64,000 nucleotides of DNA. It comes from an uncultured Draconibacterium sp. Lineage in GTDB: Bacteria > Bacteroidota > Bacteroidia > Bacteroidales > Prolixibacteraceae. The stretch covers positions 62,001 to 126,000 of the forward strand of contig NZ_CAJXYQ010000005.1 of NCBI RefSeq assembly GCF_913063105.1. Direction: 5' to 3'. The notes under the pieces are model-generated. The model searched no databases. It was not told the origin of the DNA and worked only from the letters and a program-made list of their open reading frames with translations. A program made the position numbers and the translations under genes. Position 1 is the stretch's first letter. The number at the start of each line of letters is the position of its first letter. Shown here one piece after another: positions 57,905 through 64,000 of the stretch.

Positions 57905-58990
57905 ATGAAAACTCTATTTTATCTGGTTTTAATGCTAATGTTTTTTGGTGAAGTCAAGGCACAGGAAACACAACTGAGCTGGAAAGCGGCACAAAAACAA
58001 AAGGGTGAATGGTATAGCAGCCCGGAGGCCAGGCGTATTGCCGACAATCTTCTGGTATATCAGCACAAAACCGGCGGCTGGCCAAAAAATATCGATATGG
58101 CTGTAAAGCTCACGTCAAACGATATTGATGAGATTCTTTCTGAAAAACAAAACAGTAAAAAACATCTTGGTCAGCCAACAATGGATAATGGTGCTACGTC
58201 CACACAATTGTGGTTTCTGGCAAAAATGTACAAAAGTACAGGCAACGAAAACTACAAAAAAAGTGTTTTAAAGGGTATTGAGTACCTGCTTGATTCGCAA
58301 TACGAAAGTGGCGGTTGGCCTCAGTTTTATCCCATTCGGAAAGGATACTATCAGCACATTACCTATAACGATAATGCCATGGTTAATACCATGAATTTTT
58401 TGAAAGACCTGATGTCGGATTCTAATGAATTTGCAACCCTGGAATTGGGTGCGCCGCTGTTAAAAAGAATTGAAAAGGCTTATGAAAAAGGAATTGACTG
58501 CATATTAAAAACGCAGATTATTGTTAACGGAAAACCAACTGTTTGGTGTGCCCAGCACAACAGAAATAACTTTGCTCCTGCCAAAGCCAGAGCATACGAG
58601 CTTCCTTCGTACAGCGGAGCCGAGTCGGTTGGAATTGTTTCTTTACTGATGGAGATTCAACATCCTTCACCTGAAATTATTGCGGCTGTTAACGGAGCAA
58701 TCAGCTGGTTTGAAGAACACAAAATTGAAGGTATAAGGGTGGAACGCTTTCGTAATAATGGTGAAAAAGATAAGCGTGTAATTGCAGATAATGAAGCACC
58801 GGCAATTTGGGCCCGCTTCTACGATTTAGATACAGGTGAGCCTTTTTTCTGCGACCGTGATGGAATAAAAAAGAAAACACTGGCAGAAATTGGCATCGAA
58901 CGCCGTGGTGGTTACAGGTGGTATACCGATAGCCCACAGAAGGTATTAAACAGCTACCCCGGGTGGAAGAAGAAATGGGGAGTGAAATAA
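57905..58990 (+). CDS. Pectate lyase PL10
   Basis: 361 residues with a signal peptide ending VKAQ (residue ~20). It has the alpha/alpha toroid pattern of PL10: LLVYQHKTGGWPKNIDM, GQPTMDNGATSTQLWFLAKMYKSTG, LLDSQYESGGWPQFYPIRKGYYQHITYNDNAMVNTM, KPTVWCAQHNRNNFAPAKARAYELPSYSGAESVGIV and RRGGYRWYTDSPQKVLNSYPGWKKKWG. It cleaves polygalacturonate by beta-elimination and needs calcium. No accessory domain. Follows the permease directly and precedes GH28, so homogalacturonan breakdown shares an operon with the ABC importer. Confidence 0.94.
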   Translation: MKTLFYLVLMLMFFGEVKAQETQLSWKAAQKQKGEWYSSPEARRIADNLLVYQHKTGGWPKNIDMAVKLTSNDIDEILSEKQNSKKHLGQPTMDNGATSTQLWFLAKMYKSTGNENYKKSVLKGIEYLLDSQYESGGWPQFYPIRKGYYQHITYNDNAMVNTMNFLKDLMSDSNEFATLELGAPLLKRIEKAYEKGIDCILKTQIIVNGKPTVWCAQHNRNNFAPAKARAYELPSYSGAESVGIVSLLMEIQHPSPEIIAAVNGAISWFEEHKIEGIRVERFRNNGEKDKRVIADNEAPAIWARFYDLDTGEPFFCDRDGIKKKTLAEIGIERRGGYRWYTDSPQKVLNSYPGWKKKWGVK

Positions 58991-59009
58991 CTAACATGTA
59001 GAAATTAAA

Positions 59010-60632
59010 ATGCTAAAAACCGAAAAAATGAATATAAGATTTTTAATAGTAGTTGTATTTGCCCTTGGACTGGCAGCAATTGCTAATGCCCAAATGCCCG
59101 AAAATATCGAACCCTTTAAAACACCATTTGGTGAGTTTAATTTTAAAAAACCGGTTTTCCCTGATGTAACGGTTAATATAAAAGATTATGGTGCTAAAGA
59201 AGGGGGCACTATAAAAAATACCGAAGCCATTAATAGAGCCATTACTGAGCTTGCCGCAAAAGGTGGCGGAAAAGTTATCGTTCCGGCCGGAAAATGGCTG
59301 ACTGGCCCAATTGTGTTGCTTAGCAATATTAACTTGCACCTGCAGGAAGATGCAGAATTGGTTTTTAGTCAGGAGTTTACCGACTACCTGCCGGCAGTAC
59401 TAACCAATTGGGAAGGCTCTGAGGTGTATTCTTATTCGCCATTTATTTACGCTTTTGAACAGGAAAATATTGCAATTACCGGCAAAGGAGTACTTAACGG
59501 GCAAGGCAAACCCTGGTGGGAACAACGCAATACCGAAGGTTTTTGGAAAAGCAATGCCCTGCTAAAAGAAATGAATGAAAACGAAGTGCCTTTAAATGAA
59601 AGACGTTTTGGCAGTTTAGAGCGCTTTTTACCTCCTGTTTTTTTTGGCCCTTTATACTGTAAAAATATTTTGCTCGAAGGTGTTACATTCAGGTATGGTG
59701 CTTTTTGGACCATTAATCCCAGTTTTTGCGAAAACCTAATGGTTAGAGGCGTTTATGTGTTAACCAATGGCGAGTATGGCGACTGTCCTAATGGCGATGG
59801 TATAAATCCAAACTCATGTAAAAATGTTTTGATTGAGTACAATACGCTGGATACCGGTGATGATTGTATAACCATAAAATCAGGAAGAAATAAAGATGGA
59901 AGGCGAATTGCAATGCCCTGCAAAAATATTCTGATACGCCATAACAAGGGCCTTCAGGGGCATGGCGGTATTGTTATTGGCAGCGAAATGTCGGGTGGGG
60001 TAGAAAATGTGTATGCCCACAACTGCCGCTTTAATGGTACCGACCGCGTTATCCGGATTAAAACAGCGCGTGGAAGAGGCGGTTATGTGCGCAACTGCTG
60101 GTTTAAAAACATATCAGCAGATACCATTGAACGCGAAGCCATTCGCATAAACATGATGTACACCGGGGGTGATAGGCTGCCGGCGCAGGAAGTAACAAGC
60201 GGAACGCCTGTTATAGAAAATATTCATTACGAAAATGTAAGCTGCGATTTTGCCAAACGTAACGTAGTGCAAATAATTGGTATTCCTGAAATGCCGGTGA
60301 AAAACGTTAGTTTAAAAAATATTCGTTTGGGTGGTAACCTGGGCGTTGAGGTAGTAGATGCACAAGATATCTCTTTCGAAAACCTGTCGGTTTCGAACAA
60401 AACAGGATCGTTTGCAAAAATTTCATTCAGCAGTAACATCAGCATGGAAAATGTGGAGGTTCTTAAAACAGAGCCGGGGAAAACGCCATTTGTTTTTAAT
60501 ACTGTATCAGGGGCAAACCTAAAGAATGTTAAACATAATCTGAGTAGAGAATTGGTGAAAATCACCGGAGAATCTGAGAATATTAAAATTGATGACAACA
60601 TCTCGAAAGAACAGATTCGTGAAATAGAATAA
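59010..60632 (+). CDS. Polygalacturonase-type GH28
   Basis: 540 residues. ATG 59028 is an equally good start, giving the compact signal MNIRFLIVVVFALGLAAIANA. The beta-helix begins VTVNIKDYGAKEGGTIKNTEAINRAITELAAKGGGKVIVPAG. GH28 catalytic segments are all present: NGDGINPNSCKN, GDDCITIKSG (Asp284 and Asp285 from the 59010 start), QGHGGIVIGSEMSGG and RIKTARGRGG. Many PUL GH28 enzymes are exo-acting on galacturonides, including rhamnogalacturonan types; the subtype is not readable. Last gene of the DeoR-controlled operon. Confidence 0.94.
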   Translation: MLKTEKMNIRFLIVVVFALGLAAIANAQMPENIEPFKTPFGEFNFKKPVFPDVTVNIKDYGAKEGGTIKNTEAINRAITELAAKGGGKVIVPAGKWLTGPIVLLSNINLHLQEDAELVFSQEFTDYLPAVLTNWEGSEVYSYSPFIYAFEQENIAITGKGVLNGQGKPWWEQRNTEGFWKSNALLKEMNENEVPLNERRFGSLERFLPPVFFGPLYCKNILLEGVTFRYGAFWTINPSFCENLMVRGVYVLTNGEYGDCPNGDGINPNSCKNVLIEYNTLDTGDDCITIKSGRNKDGRRIAMPCKNILIRHNKGLQGHGGIVIGSEMSGGVENVYAHNCRFNGTDRVIRIKTARGRGGYVRNCWFKNISADTIEREAIRINMMYTGGDRLPAQEVTSGTPVIENIHYENVSCDFAKRNVVQIIGIPEMPVKNVSLKNIRLGGNLGVEVVDAQDISFENLSVSNKTGSFAKISFSSNISMENVEVLKTEPGKTPFVFNTVSGANLKNVKHNLSRELVKITGESENIKIDDNISKEQIREIE

Positions 60633-60691
60633 AGAAGAATTAAGGAGTGAATACATTAATCAGAGCAATGACATTTATGCAGTAAACTATC

Positions 60692-60733
60692 ATCGTTTGA
60701 AAAAAGAAAACTTTACGATAAAGATCGTTTGAA
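60692..60733 (+). repeat. 10-bp direct repeat upstream of the sensor gene
   Basis: ATCGTTTGAA occurs at 60692-60701 and again at 60724-60733, 32 bp or about three helical turns apart. Both lie in the 126-bp gap before the hybrid sensor gene. A pair of direct repeats on one face of the helix is the usual form of a response-regulator or AraC-type site, so autoregulation is possible. It could also be chance in AT-rich DNA. Confidence 0.35.
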
Positions 60734-60758
60734 GAAGTTTTTTGGCCGATAAAATGCA

Positions 60759-63700
60759 ATGATTTATTACAAAAAACATAAAAAAGTGATGACGGGAAAT
60801 GGTTTCAATTCTAATTGGAAGAGAATGCATTTACTTCTATTCTGCATTTTGATGGGCGCTTGTGCTTTTGGTCAAAAAGTGTATAACCCAGAATATGGCA
60901 ATCCGATGAACGAACCCTGGAGATGGACTCAATATAATCAATTAACAGGTAAAGGAGTTCGCTGTATTTCTGAAGCCACTACAGGAGAAATTGTTTTTGG
61001 AGTAGACCGTGGAGTGATTTTTTATGATGGCATTAATTGGGAAGAGCAAAATGGGGAGAATGGATTTACTGACGATGCAGTAACAGACTTGGTTCGTTCT
61101 GATGACCACCGGCTCTATGCCGCTACATCTAAAGGCCTTTTTGAATATTATGATAATAATTGGGAAAAGGTGTTTCCGGTTGGAGAATATGAAATAAATG
61201 AAGAGATTAAAGAAATTCGTTCTCTTGCAAAAATTAATGGTGGTGGTGTTGTGGCTACCTTACGAAACGACGAATACGGCGCAATACTTTTCTACCAAAA
61301 TGGAAAACTCGAGATGTTGGCTTCTGCTAAAACCGTGAGTGACCTTGCCGAAATTCAGGAATTAAAGTTTTATATAGCTCCCGCCAATTGGTGTATTGAT
61401 AGTATGTTTTGTGCCTTAAGTATATTTCATGACTCTCAGCAAAAGTTTTGGGTGTGGGAAAGCACCGACGTTACTGAAGAAGAAGGAAAGGTTTTTTATT
61501 TCACAAAGGAAAAAAATACCATAAACTTCTCCCGGATCTTTAATTCTAAAGATGGCCTCGTTGCCGGAAAAAGGACACAGTTTGGAGAGGATGAAGATGG
61601 GAATGTTTGGTTAATTAATAGTACCATTCATAAAGGTATATCAATATTTGATGGCCAATCCTGGAAAAATGTTCATTTGCAAGGAGAAAACTCTTTTGTA
61701 TCCATTAATCGCGTAAATGATGCAATGTATGTCGGTGCTTTTGGAGTACTTTATATTTTTCGGTATGGAAAGTGGGAAATTTACAGAAAGCCTGTAACAC
61801 CAATTCCAAATTCAAAAATAATTGTTTATAACGATAGCCGGGGATATTTATGGATATTAGGAGTAAAAGGTCAGGTTGCCAGAATAGATAACAGTGGAAG
61901 CAGATGGAATTCGATTGCTTCTTTAAATTATCATTGCGAAGATAAAAATGGAAACCAGTGGTTTATTGATGTTGAGGGGAGGGTTGTAGTAAAAAGGGCC
62001 GACAAGTGGTACTCGTTTAGCGAAGCAGAAGGTTTACCAGATGCACCTGTAAGAATTATTTGTACAAGAGATGGACTGGTTTGTGCTGCCGGAAGTTATA
62101 AGCAGCAGGCATGTATCTCATTTTTCGATGGTTTTGGTTGGGAAAGGCAACTTTTTCCTCAACTTTCGTGGGGTGTTGATTATAGAGCTGTTTTTGAAGA
62201 TTCGGGAAAGAATCTCTGGATTGGGAGCAGTGTAAATTACAACGATTTCGAAGGCAGTTTGGGAGGTGTTATTAAAATTCAGAATCCGGGAAAAATAAAT
62301 CAGCAAGTCACACATTATAAGCGACATGGCGGGACAGAAATGGGAGAATGCTATGGATTTGGACAAACTAAAGACGGAAAATTATGGTCATGTGGTTCAC
62401 GGTTAATATCGTTTGATACTAACAAATGGACTAATTATAATGAGCTGGAGCCGTTAAAACATCATATAAATACAATGGGTACGACCCCTGATGGGACATT
62501 GTGGCTGGGGTCGCGAAGGCATGGAGTTTTTCAGCTTAAAAATGATAAATGGTCGGTGTTTGATACGGGTAATGAGTTGATTGATAATAATATAATTAAT
62601 ATTCTGCCAATTTCTAATTACGATGTTTGGATTGCTTCAAACTATGGTTTTAGCAGGTATGATGGATTTTCATGGAGTAATGGTGTTTTTGCCGATGAAT
62701 TAACCCTTAGTCATGAAGGGGGCGAACTAAAAGCACAGGAAAACGGCACGATTTGGCTTAATCGGTCATCGCGAGCCTGGAAGAGAAGAGCAATTCGTGA
62801 TAATAATGTGGAAAATGAAGATAAAGATTATTACTCAACTGTATTCTACCATCCAAGCCAACTTGCACCCGAAACAGAAATACTGGTATACTCTGAGGAA
62901 GTATCTTCTGATGGAAATACATATATTGAATGGGATGGAGAAGATGCATGGGCTGAGACGCCTTCATCAAAACTGCAATATTCCTATCGGTTAAACAAAG
63001 GCGAATGGAGTAAATTCAGCAATAAAAGAAATATAACTCTACTGAATATTAAAAACGGTACTTACTCATTCGAGGTTCGGGCCAGAGATGTTGATTTTAA
63101 TATCGACCATACTCCGGCTCAGGTTACTTTCGAAGTTTTACCACCAGCCTGGAAACAAGCCTGGTTTATAGCTTTAATTTTTGTTTTTCTGATAGTAATA
63201 TTTTTATTCCTGTATAATATCATTAGAAATAAGCAGAGGCTCGAAAAGTTAAACCAAAAACTTGTCAGGCATGGTGAAGAAATAGAACATAAAAACACGA
63301 TTTTACAAGAACAAAAAGAACAAATTCTACAACAAACCATAAACGAAAAAGAAATCAACCAGTCGAAAATCAGGTTTTATACAAATATTTCACATGAGTT
63401 CAGAACTCCTTTAACTCTAATAACCGGAATACTGGATGGTTTAACAGGCAATATCTTTAACGAAAATCCAGAATACGGACAGGAACAGCTTGGTGTTGTT
63501 AAAAAGAACGCCAACCGCTTATTGCGTTTAATCAATCAGTTAATGGATTTCAGAAAATTGGAAACAAAATCAACCCGACTATCTGTTACTGAAATCGAAG
63601 TTGTGCAATATTTGAAAGATATTTGCAACCAGTTCAAAGCTTTTGCCAAAAAATATCATATCGATTTAGAGTGTGAATCATCTTTGGTTAAACTTAATGG

Positions 63701-64000
63701 CTGGTTAGATGTAGATAAACTAGAGAAAATACTTTACAATCTGATTTCAAATGCCATAAAAAATACTCCGGAAGGGGGAAGAATAAACATAAAAATTGCT
63801 AAGAAAGAAATCGGGCAATCTGTTTCCATTGAAGTTGTAGTTGAAGATACCGGTTGTGGTATTCCTTCAGATAAGCTAAATGAAATTTTTGAACCCTTTA
63901 ACCAGGTTGAACATGCGGAACAAGAAAAGCACGAAGGTACCGGAATTGGTTTGGCGCTTGTAAAAAGTTTTGTAAAACTTCACCGGGGAGAAATAAATGT
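60759..64000 (+). CDS. Hybrid two-component system sensor (HTCS), N-terminal part, cut by the window end
   Basis: The frame is open from ATG 60759 to the last base (1080 codons); ATG 60789 or 60825 may be the true start, the last giving the compact signal MHLLLFCILMGACAFGQ. The periplasmic part (~700 residues) has two-component propeller repeats (DGTLWLGSRRHGVFQLKNDKW, YDVWIASNYGFSRYDG), then a Y_Y_Y domain (LQYSYRLNKGEWSKFS, NGTYSFEVRARD). One transmembrane helix lies near residue 810, then a coiled coil, a HisKA domain with His879 in SHEFRTPLTL, and an HATPase domain (NLISNAIKNTPEGG, DTGCGIP, GTGIGLALVKSF). Receiver and AraC domains would lie beyond the edge. HTCS proteins sense glycan fragments and activate PULs. 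Confidence 0.9.
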   Translation, partial: MIYYKKHKKVMTGNGFNSNWKRMHLLLFCILMGACAFGQKVYNPEYGNPMNEPWRWTQYNQLTGKGVRCISEATTGEIVFGVDRGVIFYDGINWEEQNGENGFTDDAVTDLVRSDDHRLYAATSKGLFEYYDNNWEKVFPVGEYEINEEIKEIRSLAKINGGGVVATLRNDEYGAILFYQNGKLEMLASAKTVSDLAEIQELKFYIAPANWCIDSMFCALSIFHDSQQKFWVWESTDVTEEEGKVFYFTKEKNTINFSRIFNSKDGLVAGKRTQFGEDEDGNVWLINSTIHKGISIFDGQSWKNVHLQGENSFVSINRVNDAMYVGAFGVLYIFRYGKWEIYRKPVTPIPNSKIIVYNDSRGYLWILGVKGQVARIDNSGSRWNSIASLNYHCEDKNGNQWFIDVEGRVVVKRADKWYSFSEAEGLPDAPVRIICTRDGLVCAAGSYKQQACISFFDGFGWERQLFPQLSWGVDYRAVFEDSGKNLWIGSSVNYNDFEGSLGGVIKIQNPGKINQQVTHYKRHGGTEMGECYGFGQTKDGKLWSCGSRLISFDTNKWTNYNELEPLKHHINTMGTTPDGTLWLGSRRHGVFQLKNDKWSVFDTGNELIDNNIINILPISNYDVWIASNYGFSRYDGFSWSNGVFADELTLSHEGGELKAQENGTIWLNRSSRAWKRRAIRDNNVENEDKDYYSTVFYHPSQLAPETEILVYSEEVSSDGNTYIEWDGEDAWAETPSSKLQYSYRLNKGEWSKFSNKRNITLLNIKNGTYSFEVRARDVDFNIDHTPAQVTFEVLPPAWKQAWFIALIFVFLIVIFLFLYNIIRNKQRLEKLNQKLVRHGEEIEHKNTILQEQKEQILQQTINEKEINQSKIRFYTNISHEFRTPLTLITGILDGLTGNIFNENPEYGQEQLGVVKKNANRLLRLINQLMDFRKLETKSTRLSVTEIEVVQYLKDICNQFKAFAKKYHIDLECESSLVKLNGWLDVDKLEKILYNLISNAIKNTPEGGRINIKIAKKEIGQSVSIEVVVEDTGCGIPSDKLNEIFEPFNQVEHAEQEKHEGTGIGLALVKSFVKLHRGEIN

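Overview
The window looks like a large polysaccharide utilisation locus (PUL) from a Bacteroidota chromosome. The evidence is a SusC/SusD pair, many secreted or lipoprotein glycoside hydrolases, -7 boxes of the TAnnTTTG type, few Shine-Dalgarno sites, and a hybrid two-component sensor at the right edge. The moderate GC content and the gene mix would suit an environmental or marine member of the Marinilabiliales/Prolixibacteraceae, but that placement is inference. The enzyme set (alpha-L-rhamnosidases GH106 and GH78, alpha-L-fucosidase GH29, four GH2 enzymes, pectate lyases PL1 and PL10, polygalacturonase GH28, two SGNH esterases, an L-rhamnose mutarotase and a hexuronate-type transporter) points to a rhamnose-, galactose-, fucose- and uronate-rich plant polymer, most simply a branched pectin such as rhamnogalacturonan. 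I see no sulfatase, which argues against ulvan, fucoidan or other sulfated algal glycans. I also see no PL9/PL11 rhamnogalacturonan lyase, GH105, or rhamnose or KDG catabolic genes, so part of the pathway must lie elsewhere.

Layout. 1-2.2 kb: end of a SusC transporter, SusD and a strong terminator. 2.3-19 kb: GH29 and a beta-propeller hydrolase; GH2; then a tight operon of a large TIM-barrel hydrolase, a GH2 with a malectin-like domain, two UroD/MtaA-like methyltransferase homologues, an ExuT-like MFS transporter and a second propeller hydrolase. 19-23.3 kb: GH2 plus a sodium:solute symporter, ending in a long hairpin shared with an opposing SGNH esterase gene. 24.4-48.1 kb: one long co-directional run of RhaM, LacZ-type GH2, GH106, SGNH esterase, two-subunit transketolase, aminotransferase, DUF5703/GH95-like hydrolase, Asp/Glu racemase-like protein, BASS transporter, GH78, PL1, and then an out-of-place cassette of a VTC-domain protein, a DUF4956 membrane protein and a DUF2490 protein. 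48.1-60.6 kb: a DeoR-type regulator divergent from DUF5060 hydrolase, two DUF1593 proteins, a ribose-type ABC importer with DUF2291, PL10 and GH28. 60.8 kb to the end: a hybrid two-component sensor cut by the window edge.

How it works together (inference). SusCD and surface enzymes bind and cut the polymer. Periplasmic exo-enzymes strip rhamnose, fucose, galactose and uronic acids, and dedicated inner-membrane carriers (MFS, SSS, BASS, ABC) import the products. The parts least explained by known pectin pathways are the paired UroD/MtaA-like proteins, the two-subunit transketolase/aminotransferase/racemase-like/BASS block, the DUF5060-DUF1593-ABC block under DeoR, and the VTC-DUF4956-DUF2490 cassette fused to the end of the lyase operon.
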